Source: Micromonosporaceae bacterium KJ-029 (lineage in GTDB: Bacteria > Actinomycetota > Actinomycetes > Mycobacteriales > Micromonosporaceae). Taken from it: a DNA stretch of 64,000 nt. The notes under the pieces were generated by a model. The model was given only the letters and a program-made list of their open reading frames with translations, was not told where the DNA came from and did no database searches. Of this stretch, positions 35,730 to 44,494 are shown one piece after another; the stretch's first letter is position 1; the number at the start of each line of letters is the position of its first letter. The position numbers and the translations under genes were made by a program. The stretch spans positions 62,001 to 126,000 of the forward strand of contig BIFP01000015.1 in NCBI GenBank assembly GCA_005402585.1. The letters run 5' to 3'.

Positions 35730-38000
35730 ATGTCGGCCGCCGGCTTCCCGCTCGTCCTGGTTCCCATCGTCGCCGTCGCGCTGCTCGGCGTGGCGTTGCG
35801 GCCACGAACCGTGGAAAGCGTTGCTCCCCGCCGGCTCGCGATGATCCGGGCAGCGGTGGCCACCGGCGCCTTCGCGGTGCTGACGGTCGAGGTGCTGGGC
35901 GCGCTCCGGCTGCTGACCGCGTCCGCGTTCGGCGCGGCCTGGCTGCTCTTCCTCGCGGCTGCGGCGGTGGCCGCCGGCTGGCGCCGCCGCGCCGACGCGG
36001 CGGGCCGACGCCACGCGGGCACGGCCGACGGGACGACTCCGTCGCTTCCGGACACCGGATCGCTCACCTCGCCGGCGCCGTCGCCCGCCCTCGCCGCGGC
36101 GCCGTCGGGCCCGTCGGCGGTGAGCGTCCGGGCGAGCGCCGGCACCGCGACCGCAGGGCCGGGTCGTCCGACCGTGCCCTCCACGGCGGACACCGCACCG
36201 GGCACGCCGACCGCCGGCGGCTGGCGCGCCACCTTGACCGACTTCTGGCGTACGGCGAGCCGCGGCGAGCGGCTGCTCGCCGGCACGGTCGGCGGGCTGC
36301 TCCTGGTCGAGTTGCTGATCGCACTGCTGGCCGCGCCGAACAACTTCGACTCGCAGACGTACCACCTGCCGAAAGTGGAACGCTGGGTGGCCCAGGGTGA
36401 CCTCACGTTCTGGGCCACCGCGATCCATCGGCAGGTGACCATCCCGCCGGGCGCGGAATACCTGCTGCTGCACCTGCGGCTGTTCACCGGCGGCGATGCG
36501 CTGTACAACCTGGTCCAGTGGGCCGCCGGGGTGGGCTGCCTGTTGGCGCTCTCCCGGGTCACCGCACAGCTCGGCGGTGGCCGGCGGGCCCAGCTGCTCA
36601 CCGCGTTCGTGCTGGCCACCACGCCGATGGTGGCGCTCCAGGCGACCAGCACCCAGACCGACCTGGTCTGCGCCGCCTGGGTGGCCTGCACGGCAACCCT
36701 CGCGCTCGACGGGCTGCGGCGACGCGCCGGCGTCGGCGACCTGCTCGCACTCGGTGCGGCCGCCGGGCTGACCGCGCTGACCAAGACCAGCGGACTGCTC
36801 GCGGTGGGCCCGCTGCTGGTGCTCTGGGGGTTGGGCCAGCTCCGCGTGGCGTACGCCGGCCGACCGGCCGACCGCCGTCGGATCCCGCTCGCCGGGGTCG
36901 GCCGTACGGTCGGCGCCTCGATGCTGATCCTGCTGGTGGCCGCCACCGTCGTCGGTCCGTTCCTGGGCCGGGTGCACGCCGAGTTCGGTCACCCGCTCGG
37001 CCCGCCCCGGCTGCGCGAGTCGGTGCCGATGGAGCGACACGATCCGCCGTCGGTGCTGGTGAACGCGCTCCGCATCGGGCACACCGCACTGGACACCCCG
37101 CTGGCCCCACTCCGCCAGGCCACCGCCGAGGCGATCATCGGCGTGGCCGGGCTGATCGGGGTCGATCCGCAGGACCGGGCGATCACCTTCGGGCGGGAGG
37201 TCTTCCCGGTACCGTCCTGGTACCCGGACGAGGACCGGGTGGCGTTTCCGCTGGCCGGGGGGTTGGCGCTGATCGGTGCCGTGGCGGCGGTACGCCGGCC
37301 GGGTCGGATCAGCTCCGGCTCGGCCGGGGCGCTGCGCGCGTACGCCCTGACGATCGCGACCGCGGTGCTGCTGCATACCGCGATGATCAAGTGGCAGCCC
37401 TGGGGGAACCGGCTGGTGCTCTACGCCCTGGCGGTGTCGGTGCCGCTGGCCGGGCTCTGGCTGGACGCCCTCTTCCGCCGCGCTGCGTCGCGCACGGCAA
37501 CGGGTGGCGAACCGGCTCGCCGCGAGACGCGGGGACGGCGGTCGATCGCCGCGACGCTCGCGGTGACGGTGCTGGCCACCTGCGCGTTGGCCGGCGCGCT
37601 GGCGGTGTCGTACGGCTTCCCGCGGCGGCTGGTCGGTGCGGGCTCGGTCTTCACCACGACCGACTGGGAGGCCCGCTTCCTGCGGCGTCCCCAGTGGGCG
37701 GAGGAGTACCGCTGGGCGGCCGATGCGGTCCGGGCCGCCGACGCCCGCCGGATCGGCCTGTCGCAGCGCAACGACGACTGGGAGTACCCCTGGTGGCTGC
37801 TGCTGCGCGACGCCGACGGCCGGCCGCCGGAGCTGCTCGCCCTGCAGTCGGTCCTTCCCGACCGGCCGGCGACCGACCCGGCGTCGGTGGACGCGATCGT
37901 CTGCGTCGGCAGCCGCACGCTCTGCGCGGATCTGGTGCCGCCCGGTTGGCGGTTCGAGTTCCGCAGCTACGTCGGATACGCGCTGCCCGCCGACCGCTGA
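35730..38000 (+). CDS. Multipass membrane protein, GT-C/ArnT-like glycosyltransferase
   Basis: This 756-residue membrane protein has two or three N-terminal hydrophobic segments, then an Ala/Pro/Thr/Ser-rich linker of about 70 residues (about 95-165), then a GT-C-like core with about nine segments. The core opens with LLAAPNNFDSQTYHLPKVER, a loop with Asp placed as in polyprenyl-phosphate-dependent sugar transferases. The C-terminal part is soluble and ends with Cys-containing VCVGSRTLCADLVPPGW, probably a disulfide outside the membrane. The acceptor is unknown. The low-complexity linker is unusual for this class. The neighbouring divergent GT2 gene could supply the lipid-linked donor. The start is ATG 35730. 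Confidence 0.83.
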   Translation: MSAAGFPLVLVPIVAVALLGVALRPRTVESVAPRRLAMIRAAVATGAFAVLTVEVLGALRLLTASAFGAAWLLFLAAAAVAAGWRRRADAAGRRHAGTADGTTPSLPDTGSLTSPAPSPALAAAPSGPSAVSVRASAGTATAGPGRPTVPSTADTAPGTPTAGGWRATLTDFWRTASRGERLLAGTVGGLLLVELLIALLAAPNNFDSQTYHLPKVERWVAQGDLTFWATAIHRQVTIPPGAEYLLLHLRLFTGGDALYNLVQWAAGVGCLLALSRVTAQLGGGRRAQLLTAFVLATTPMVALQATSTQTDLVCAAWVACTATLALDGLRRRAGVGDLLALGAAAGLTALTKTSGLLAVGPLLVLWGLGQLRVAYAGRPADRRRIPLAGVGRTVGASMLILLVAATVVGPFLGRVHAEFGHPLGPPRLRESVPMERHDPPSVLVNALRIGHTALDTPLAPLRQATAEAIIGVAGLIGVDPQDRAITFGREVFPVPSWYPDEDRVAFPLAGGLALIGAVAAVRRPGRISSGSAGALRAYALTIATAVLLHTAMIKWQPWGNRLVLYALAVSVPLAGLWLDALFRRAASRTATGGEPARRETRGRRSIAATLAVTVLATCALAGALAVSYGFPRRLVGAGSVFTTTDWEARFLRRPQWAEEYRWAADAVRAADARRIGLSQRNDDWEYPWWLLLRDADGRPPELLALQSVLPDRPATDPASVDAIVCVGSRTLCADLVPPGWRFEFRSYVGYALPADR

Positions 38001-38007
38001 GCCCTAT

Positions 38008-38099
38008 TGAACCCTTCTCAGCCTCCCCTTGCGGTCCGTTGTAACCGCAGACGAGGGTCGGGACGCAGGCGCCGCGCGGTTCAGGTTGAAAAGGGTTCA
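38008..38099. repeat. Widely spaced inverted repeat TGAACCCTT
   Basis: TGAACCCTT (38008-38016) is repeated inverted as AAGGGTTCA at 38091-38099. It lies just after the GT-C gene stop. The 74-base loop makes it a weak terminator candidate; it could instead be a binding-site pair. Confidence 0.35.
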
Positions 38100-38162
38100 T
38101 TGGTCCGGTTCAGCGGTGTGCGCAAGTATTCCGAGACGCATTCACATACCTGCATCGCAAGC

Positions 38163-38200
38163 GTTACCGTCCGGTAACTCGATCGACATCCCCCGATCGA
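38163..38200. promoter_or_regulatory. Two adjacent dyads upstream of the SGNH hydrolase gene
   Basis: GTTACCGTCCGGTAAC (38163-38178) has 7-base arms around TC. Directly after it, TCGATCG (38179-38185) pairs with CGATCGA (38194-38200). Both lie between 19 and 56 bases upstream of the start codon and just before the ribosome site AAAGGAGAG, so a protein bound here would block transcription or translation. Confidence 0.5.
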
Positions 38201-38218
38201 GCCGAAAGGAGAGCGTCG

Positions 38219-39820
38219 ATGTCTGGTACCCCTGCCAGGCGTGAACGGACGCATCGACGGCGGCTCGCCCAGGTCGCCGTCCTCGCCACCGCTCTCGTCC
38301 TGCCGATGCTGGCCGGGCCGGCCGCACCAGCCGCCGCAGCCGACCGTCCGACCGTCCAGCCACTCCCCGCCCACCTTGAGACGATCCGGGCCGCCGAGGC
38401 CACCGCGCTCTACGGCGCACCCGGCATCCGCCCGCTCGAACAGCGGCGCAGCGCCCTGATCACCATGGGCGACAGCCAGATTTCCGGCGAGGGGGTGGGC
38501 AACTACGTACCCGGCACACATCAGCCGGGCAACTGGTGCGACCGCTCATACGACCAGGCGGTGTTCCGTACCGGCATCACCGCCGACGAGCGGTACAACA
38601 TCGCCTGCTCGGGAGCCACCCCGTGGAACCTGATCGTGGGCGGCCCGACCCAGCACAACGAGCTGAACCAGGGCGACCACCTCGCCATCAAGGCACGCAA
38701 CACGCAGATCAAGTTGATCTGGGTGGTGGTCGGCGCCAACGGCGACGGCACCATCCAGTTCGGCCCGGTTGCCACCGACTGCGCCATCCGCCGCGTCTTC
38801 TTCCAGGGCCCCTGCTATCCCACCTACTCCAACCAGTGGACGGTACGCACCGACGGCAGCCGTCAGGCCGTCGAGGAGGCGCTGACCGACATCCGCCGGA
38901 CCATGACGAACGCCGGCTACCTGCGCTCGGACTACGAGTTGGTGCTCATGTCGTACGCCAGCCCGGCCAGCCCGGACGTGGAGGACAACCCGAACTTCCC
39001 CGGCTGGTACGGCGGCGGCTGCCTGCTCTACCTGGCCGACGCCGCGTTCGCCCGGAACAAGGCGGTACCGCTGTTCGAGACAGCACTACGCGCGGCGGCG
39101 GCCAACACCGGCACCCGCTACCTCGACGCCAGCCGGCTCTTCCACGGCCACGAGGTGTGCACCGACAACACCTCGGTCCGCGGTCTCTACATCGAGCTGG
39201 GCATCTGGGACGAGAACGCGGCCCGGCAGTCGTTCCACCCGAACTACCGGGGACACGGCATGTTCGCCCAGTGCATCACCCAGTTCTACGCATCGGGGCA
39301 GGAGCGGGCCACCTGCGTCGACCCGGCGAGCACCGGCAACGGCGTACTCTACCGCGGGCTGATGGAGTTCAAGCAGCTGCGCAATGCCGCCACCGGCACC
39401 TGTGTGGACGGCAAGGGCTACGACTCGCGGAACAGCACCGTCCAGCAGTCGTACCGCTGCCACGGCGGGCGTAACCAGGGTTTCTGGTACGACCCGACCC
39501 GGCAGTCGCTGCACTCCGAACTCTCCCACGACCGCTGCCTGGACGTGTCCGGCGGCTCGCTGACCTCCGGCACGGCGGTCAACGTCTACGACTGCCACGG
39601 CGGCACGAACCAGAAGTTCGTGCTCTCCGGCAACCAGATCCGGGCCGCCGGCAACAACAACCTCTGCCTGGCCTTCGACAACCCGCTGCTGGGCACGCCA
39701 CGGTTGCGGCTGGCCAACTGCTCCAGCAACTCGCGGCAGCAGTGGTCCTTCGAGTCGCGGTCGTTCCCGAATCCGGTGGGGTACGGGTACGACGACTTCA
39801 TCGGGTCTCGGGTCTACTGA
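38219..39820 (+). CDS. Secreted SGNH/GDSL-like hydrolase with ricin-type lectin domain
   Basis: This exported 533-residue protein has a long signal peptide (about 1-41, ending PAAPAAAAD), an SGNH-type hydrolase domain (about 70-375) and a C-terminal ricin B/CBM13 domain (about 390-520). Block I is ITMGDSQISGEG with the nucleophile Ser, Block II-like CSGATPWN follows, VVVGANGDG matches the GxND region, and SFHPNYRGHGMF carries the catalytic His. The lectin part shows repeated CHGG and NQ(K/G)F or QQWSF motifs (CHGGTNQKF, SRQQWSF). It is probably a carbohydrate-ester hydrolase acting on plant polymers. The same lectin type is on the xylanase at 18067. ATG 38219 is preceded by AAAGGAGAG. Confidence 0.9.
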   Translation: MSGTPARRERTHRRRLAQVAVLATALVLPMLAGPAAPAAAADRPTVQPLPAHLETIRAAEATALYGAPGIRPLEQRRSALITMGDSQISGEGVGNYVPGTHQPGNWCDRSYDQAVFRTGITADERYNIACSGATPWNLIVGGPTQHNELNQGDHLAIKARNTQIKLIWVVVGANGDGTIQFGPVATDCAIRRVFFQGPCYPTYSNQWTVRTDGSRQAVEEALTDIRRTMTNAGYLRSDYELVLMSYASPASPDVEDNPNFPGWYGGGCLLYLADAAFARNKAVPLFETALRAAAANTGTRYLDASRLFHGHEVCTDNTSVRGLYIELGIWDENAARQSFHPNYRGHGMFAQCITQFYASGQERATCVDPASTGNGVLYRGLMEFKQLRNAATGTCVDGKGYDSRNSTVQQSYRCHGGRNQGFWYDPTRQSLHSELSHDRCLDVSGGSLTSGTAVNVYDCHGGTNQKFVLSGNQIRAAGNNNLCLAFDNPLLGTPRLRLANCSSNSRQQWSFESRSFPNPVGYGYDDFIGSRVY

Positions 39821-39857
39821 CGGTGGTGGGTGGCCCGCCGTGCGGCGGGCCATCCCC

Positions 39858-40448
39858 TCAGTCCTGCTTGACGGGGACGACGATCAGGCGGGCCACGGAC
39901 TTGTCGGCGGTCTTGGCGCCGGCGACGCCGAGGCTCGTGCCGACGGTGATGTCGGCGGGCTCGATCGTCCTGCGGCGCTCAACCACGCGCAGGTCGGCGC
40001 CGAAGCTCCAGGTCATGGTGAAGCCGTCGGCCGACCTGACGGTCATCCCGTGGCCGTCGATGCCGGTCACCTCGCCGCGCTGGACCGCGATGGTCTTCGT
40101 ACCGCCGTCCCTGGTCTGCACAACGACCTCGCCATGCAGCGTGTTCTCGCGCAGCAGCACCCGCGCCGCGCGGCGCTGACGCAGCTCCTCGACCCGCTCT
40201 CCCCGCGTCCTGCCCTCGCTGGCGGACGACTCGGACGGTGCGGGGGCGGTCGCGTCGGCTCCCAGTTCGGTGGGGTCGATGCCGAACGCGGCGAGTGCCT
40301 GGCCCTCCGCGCTCAGCGCCGCGACCACCTCGACGGCGGTCTCCGGCGCGGCGTCCCGGCCGGTCCGGGTCACACCGCAGCCGGCGGCGGCCAACGTGAC
40401 CGCCACGAGCAGCGCGGTGGTGGCGGTGGCGGATCCCCTGCGTGCCAT
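39858..40448 (-). CDS. DUF5666-like putative lipoprotein
   Basis: This 196-residue exported protein has a signal sequence ending TLAAAGCG, where the Cys could be lipidated although the residue at -3 is Ala rather than Leu. The mature part has an acidic/disordered start, a helix (GERVEELRQRRAARVLL) and a beta-rich domain (LHGEVVVQTRDGGTKTIAVQ, RGEVTGIDGHGMTVRSADG) of the DUF5666 type, seen in extracytoplasmic proteins near two-component systems. The gene is the third of a minus-strand run after a response regulator and histidine kinase, 56 bases downstream. It may be a sensor accessory or a target of that pair. The start is ATG 40448. Confidence 0.8.
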   Translation of the reverse strand: MARRGSATATTALLVAVTLAAAGCGVTRTGRDAAPETAVEVVAALSAEGQALAAFGIDPTELGADATAPAPSESSASEGRTRGERVEELRQRRAARVLLRENTLHGEVVVQTRDGGTKTIAVQRGEVTGIDGHGMTVRSADGFTMTWSFGADLRVVERRRTIEPADITVGTSLGVAGAKTADKSVARLIVVPVKQD

Positions 40449-40504
40449 GTCTCGTCCTCTCGTCCGTGGTGCCACCACCGTCGCAGGGCTGGATGAGCGA
40501 GCCG

Positions 40505-41893
40505 TCAGGCCGACGTTCGAGCCAGGTAAGGATCCGGCGGCAGCCGGACGGCGAAGGCCGCTCCGCCCTCCGGCGCGTGCCCGGCGGTGATCTCCCCGCC
40601 CAGCCGGCGGACCAGACCGGCGGCGATCGCCAGCCCGAGGCCGCTGCCGACCTTGCGCAGCCCCCGGTAGCGCTGGTGCAGGGCGCCACGCTCGAAGGCC
40701 ACCGCCAGGTCGTCGTCGGTCAGCCCGGGCCCACCGTCGCGGATCTCGACCACCGCGCCGGCCGCCGGGTCCGCGCCCGCCCGCCGGACCGCGAGAACCA
40801 CGGGCGCCCCCGGGGGTACCACCCGCAGCGCGTTCTCCAGCAGCCCGTCGACCACCTGCCGGATCCGCACCGGATCGGTGTACGCGGGTACCGGCTGCTC
40901 CGGTGTCTCGACCCGGAACACCACCCCGACCCCGGCGCACCGATCGGCCCAGGTCCGGCCGGCGTCGGCGGCCAATCGGGCCAGGTCGACCCGCACCGGT
41001 TCGAGCGGGAAGTCGGCCGCCTCCAGCCGGGCCAGCGCCAGCAGGTCGGCGACCAGCCGGTCCAGGTGCTCCGCCTCGGCCAGCATGGTCCGGCCGGTTT
41101 CCGCCGCCGCCTCCGGCGCGACCACCCCGTCGGCCAGTGCCTCGGCGTAGCCCCGGATCGCGGTCAACGGGGTACGCAGCTCGTGCGAGACGGAAAGCAG
41201 AAACTCCCGCTGCCGCCCCTCACTGGTGGCCAGCGCCGCGGCCAGCCCGTTCAACGCGTACGCCAGGTCGGCCACCTCGGCGGGCGGCTCGACCGGCACC
41301 CGGACGGACCGGTCTCCGGCACCCAGCCGGGCGGCGGCGTTGGCCGCCCGCCGGATCGGCCGGGCCAGCCGGCGGGCGAGCAGCGCCCCGGCGACCGCCC
41401 CGGCGGCCAGCCCGGCCAGCAGCGGCAGCCAGAGACCGCGCAGGACCTGTTGCCAGACCCCGGCACCGGCGGGCCTGGTCAGCACGACGCCGTCGCCACC
41501 GGGCAGCGCCCGCCCCTCGACGAGGGCGCGCCGCCCATCGACCAGCCGTCGGCCGGAGACGTCCCGCCCACCGGCCACCCGGGTCACCACCTGCGGAGGC
41601 AGGCCGGGCCGGTCGACCGTGCCGTCGGAGACGACGAAGATGGTGATGCCCTGCGTGGCGAACTGGCGGACCAACCGCTCGCCGGCCAGGTCCCGGACCC
41701 GACCGGGGCGGGCCCGCAGCAGGTCGGCGGCGAGCTGCGCCTGGACGGCCAGCGCCTGCCGGTCGCGCCGCTCGGCGGCGCGGACCGCGAGCGGTACCGC
41801 GACCAGCGCGGTGACCAGCACCGACACCAGGGCCACCGCGCAGGTCACCAGCACCGCGCGGGCGGTCAGGGTGCGGCCGGGACGGTCAGCCAT
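40505..41893 (-). CDS. Sensor histidine kinase with HAMP domain
   Basis: This 462-residue membrane kinase has a first membrane segment (about 12-37), an extracytoplasmic loop (38-150), a second segment (about 152-174), HAMP (about 175-226) and a HisKA/HATPase core. The phosphorylated His is H237 in SVSHELRTPLTAIRG. The N-box is LLENALRVVPPG, and the G-boxes are DGGPGL and GSGLGLAI. All catalytic motifs are present. It overlaps the response regulator gene by 8 bases (41886-41893), so the two are a cognate pair. The signal is unknown. The downstream lipoprotein gene may encode an accessory sensor. Confidence 0.94.
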   Translation of the reverse strand: MADRPGRTLTARAVLVTCAVALVSVLVTALVAVPLAVRAAERRDRQALAVQAQLAADLLRARPGRVRDLAGERLVRQFATQGITIFVVSDGTVDRPGLPPQVVTRVAGGRDVSGRRLVDGRRALVEGRALPGGDGVVLTRPAGAGVWQQVLRGLWLPLLAGLAAGAVAGALLARRLARPIRRAANAAARLGAGDRSVRVPVEPPAEVADLAYALNGLAAALATSEGRQREFLLSVSHELRTPLTAIRGYAEALADGVVAPEAAAETGRTMLAEAEHLDRLVADLLALARLEAADFPLEPVRVDLARLAADAGRTWADRCAGVGVVFRVETPEQPVPAYTDPVRIRQVVDGLLENALRVVPPGAPVVLAVRRAGADPAAGAVVEIRDGGPGLTDDDLAVAFERGALHQRYRGLRKVGSGLGLAIAAGLVRRLGGEITAGHAPEGGAAFAVRLPPDPYLARTSA

Positions 41894-42578
41894 CGGCGGC
41901 GTACCCGACGCCCCGGTGGGTGCGGATCACGCTCGCCGGACCGAGCTTCGCCCGGACCTGGGCCACGTGCACGTCGACGGTACGGGTGCCGGCGTGCGCC
42001 GCGTACCCCCACACCCCGGCCAGCAGTTCGTCCCGGGTGAAAACCCGACCCGGCCGACCCATCAGGTACGCCAACAGGTCGAACTCGGTGGAGGTCAGCT
42101 GCACCGGGCCACCGTCGACGGTCACCGCCCGGCGGCCCGGGTCGAGGGTGACCCGGCCGAGTACGACGGGCTGCCCCGCGCCGGCCGGTGGCCCGGCGGT
42201 GCGCCGCAGCACGGCGCGTACCCGGGCGACGAGTTCGCGGGGGCTGAACGGCTTGGTCACGTAGTCGTCGGCACCCAGTTCCAGACCGACGATCCGGTCC
42301 ACCTCGTCGTCGCGGGCGGTGAGGAAGATGACCGGGGTCCAGTCGCCGGCCTCGCGCAGGCGACGGCAGATCTCGGTGCCGGCCAGGCCCGGCAGCGCGA
42401 TGTCGAGCACGCAGGCCACCGGGCGCAGCCGGCGGGCGGCGGCGAGGCCGGCCACGCCGTCCCGTTCGACGTGTACGCCGAAGCCATCCCGGGTCAGGTA
42501 GAGCCGAACCAGGTCGGCGATGCTCGGCTCGTCCTCCACGACGAGGACCAGACCGCGTCGCGGATTGTCGACGGTCAC
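41886..42578 (-). CDS. OmpR-family response regulator
   Basis: This 230-residue DNA-binding response regulator has a receiver domain (about 10-122) with the acidic pocket at E15/D16, phospho-acceptor D59 in CVLDIALPG, T/A switch residues in FLTARDD, and K in VTKPFSPRELVARV. A winged-helix OmpR domain (about 138-230) includes LTSTEFDLLAYLM, the recognition region TRTVDVHVAQVRAKLG and the IRTHRGVGY wing. It is the first gene of the run with the kinase and the DUF5666 lipoprotein. The start is GTG 42578. Confidence 0.95.
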   Translation of the reverse strand: MTVDNPRRGLVLVVEDEPSIADLVRLYLTRDGFGVHVERDGVAGLAAARRLRPVACVLDIALPGLAGTEICRRLREAGDWTPVIFLTARDDEVDRIVGLELGADDYVTKPFSPRELVARVRAVLRRTAGPPAGAGQPVVLGRVTLDPGRRAVTVDGGPVQLTSTEFDLLAYLMGRPGRVFTRDELLAGVWGYAAHAGTRTVDVHVAQVRAKLGPASVIRTHRGVGYAADG

Positions 42579-42648
42579 CGGGCCATGATTGCCGATCGAC
42601 GCGGCGCGGCGGCGTCAGGCAGTGTTCGGGTTCGGTAAGAACACCCGC

Positions 42649-43185
42649 TCAGCGGACCACCGCGGGCTGGAACGTGGTCGTCCGGGCGGCGGCGGGGAAC
42701 TCGGTGACGGTGGCCACGACCCGGGGTCGCGCGCTGCGCACCCGGGTACGGAACGCGTGGTTGAACACCGCGTCGAGCTGCCACACCTGCTTCGGGTGCT
42801 GGGTCCGGATCAGGAAACGCTCCCGGATGCCGTCGATGGCGGTTGCGGCCAGTTCGACCGAGTGCAGCCGGGGATCGGGGCTCCAGGTGACGTGGCTCAG
42901 CTCGCGCAGCTCGGTGTTGAGATGCAGGCGCAGCCGGTGCAGTACCCGGGTCTGCCGGGTGACCACGAGCCGCCGGTGGGTGAGCAGGAGGAGATACTCC
43001 CCGGACATGGGCCGCTCGGGCCGGCTGCACCGGGTGACCAGGATGGTGGCGTCGCCGGAACCGACACAACCACGGAACACCGGCATGTGCCGGCCAGCGG
43101 TCTGCATCGCCAGACCGGCCTCGGAGGCGGCCGGGAGGAACGTTCGGGAGAAGACGTCCATGCCCTGCCCAACGACGCCGCCCAT
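42649..43185 (-). CDS. Hypothetical protein, PH-domain-like
   Basis: This protein of about 178 residues has actinomycete codon bias, but I do not recognise a close family. The central part alternates beta-like strands (GEYLLLLTHRRLVVTRQTRV, HLNTELRELSHVTW) ending in a helix, a pattern like the bacterial PH-like fold, where a LLLLTHRRLVV strand is common. No signal peptide or membrane segment is evident. The start is unclear: ATG 43185 and ATG 43161 are both in frame, with the second having a weak AGGG site. A TTG further upstream at 43218 would put charged residues at the N-terminus. It is divergent from nothing and follows the APH-like gene on the same strand. Confidence 0.7.
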   Translation of the reverse strand: MGGVVGQGMDVFSRTFLPAASEAGLAMQTAGRHMPVFRGCVGSGDATILVTRCSRPERPMSGEYLLLLTHRRLVVTRQTRVLHRLRLHLNTELRELSHVTWSPDPRLHSVELAATAIDGIRERFLIRTQHPKQVWQLDAVFNHAFRTRVRSARPRVVATVTEFPAAARTTTFQPAVVR

Positions 43186-43275
43186 CGAGTGACGTGGCTC
43201 ACCGCATGCTTTTTGCAATTTCCACGGCAGGGCGTCGCACTACCCGTCCGGCACCGCCCGGCCGGCCCCGGTGGG

Positions 43276-44274
43276 TCAGCTCGGCTCGACGACGAGCAAC
43301 TCCTCCAGCCAGCCGGGCACGGCGGCGGCGTACTCGGCACGGGTCGGATCGGAGGTGGCCAGCGCGCGCCGCCAGGACAGCGATCGGCTGACCATGGTCA
43401 CCCAGGCGGCGGCGTCGGCCAGTTGCCGCAGGGAGCGTCGATCGCTGCAGTCCGTCCACGGCTCCAGGTAGGCGTCCCGCAGCCGCTCCAGCGCCGGGTC
43501 GGTGGCGTCGCGGCCGGTGGCGTGGGCGACCGATCGCAGCGTGACCAGCAGGGTGCCGAACGGATGGGCCACCGAGGCATCGCCCCAGTCGAAGAAGCGG
43601 TGACCGGTCGCGGCCACGAAGACGTTGCCGTCGTGCAGGTCGTCGTGCTGGATCGAGGGAACGATGCCGCTGTCGGCCAGCCACCGGCAGCGGTCCGCGT
43701 ACGCCGGCAGCAGTCCGCGCAGCCGGTCGTACGCCTCCGCAGTCAGTCCGTCCGGGGTGCCCATGAGCAGTGCCGGACGGTCGTCGAGCAGCTTTTCGAA
43801 GAGCCCCGGCAGCAGCTCGGGCCGGTGGTCGGGCACACCGAGGGCGAGCAGTTCCTCGACGTGAGCGGCGGCGGTCCGTTGGAGTTCGACGTACTCGGAC
43901 AGCACCGATTCCCAGCGGGTGAGGTCGCCGTCGCGGCCGGTCACCTCACGCAGCGTCGCGCCGCCGTCCGGCATCAGCGACCAGCCCCGGCCGGCGTCCA
44001 CCGCGATCGGGTCGAGCACCCGTTCCGGCGTGAGCCGGGCCAGTGCGGCGAGCAGCCCCGCCTCGTACCTCGTGCCCGGGCTGTTCGCCTTGAACCACAC
44101 GTCGCCGTCGTCGGTGGGTACCCGCCAGACCAGCGACCAGGGACGGAGCCGGGGTTCGACCTGGCCGGCGACGCGCCGGCCCGTCCGGGCGAGCGCCTCG
44201 GTCACCCAGTCGAGGGCGGCGGCTCGCCAGTGCGGATCGTCCCAGTCGGTGCGGGGCGCGGCGGCTGCGGTCAC
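43276..44274 (-). CDS. APH-like phosphotransferase
   Basis: This 332-residue protein belongs to the aminoglycoside phosphotransferase/choline kinase-like superfamily. The catalytic loop is SIQHDDLHDGNVF (D as base, N as metal ligand) and the metal Asp is in FFDWGDASV. The N-terminal lobe keeps WFKANSPGTRYEAGLL with the ATP-binding Lys. The family acts on many small molecules, and this member is not close enough to a known resistance enzyme to call an antibiotic substrate. Housekeeping kinases of this type are common in Micromonospora. The start is GTG 44274. Confidence 0.85.
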   Translation of the reverse strand: MTAAAAPRTDWDDPHWRAAALDWVTEALARTGRRVAGQVEPRLRPWSLVWRVPTDDGDVWFKANSPGTRYEAGLLAALARLTPERVLDPIAVDAGRGWSLMPDGGATLREVTGRDGDLTRWESVLSEYVELQRTAAAHVEELLALGVPDHRPELLPGLFEKLLDDRPALLMGTPDGLTAEAYDRLRGLLPAYADRCRWLADSGIVPSIQHDDLHDGNVFVAATGHRFFDWGDASVAHPFGTLLVTLRSVAHATGRDATDPALERLRDAYLEPWTDCSDRRSLRQLADAAAWVTMVSRSLSWRRALATSDPTRAEYAAAVPGWLEELLVVEPS

Positions 44275-44494
44275 CCGGGCAACCTAGCCCGGCCGGTCCG
44301 GCGTCGCGACCGGGTTTCGCGGCCCGTATCCGGCCGGTGGGTTACCACCTCGCGGCGAGAAGGTGGTTGCTGCTCATGGCTCCCGGGCGCGGGCGCCCAG
44401 GCCGGCTCGGAGTCAGCCTGTGTGGGCCAGGCCGGCTCCGGACCGACGACGGCGCCACCGCCACGACCGTCTGAGCGTGGCCGACGCGCCCGGG

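Noticed and set aside
40449..40940. N-terminal extension of the DUF5666 lipoprotein
   Set aside because: It overlaps the kinase gene and lacks coding bias, while ATG 40448 gives a clear signal peptide.
43276..44274. APH-like gene as an aminoglycoside resistance determinant
   Set aside because: The catalytic motifs fit the broad kinase superfamily, but no feature singles out an antibiotic-modifying enzyme.
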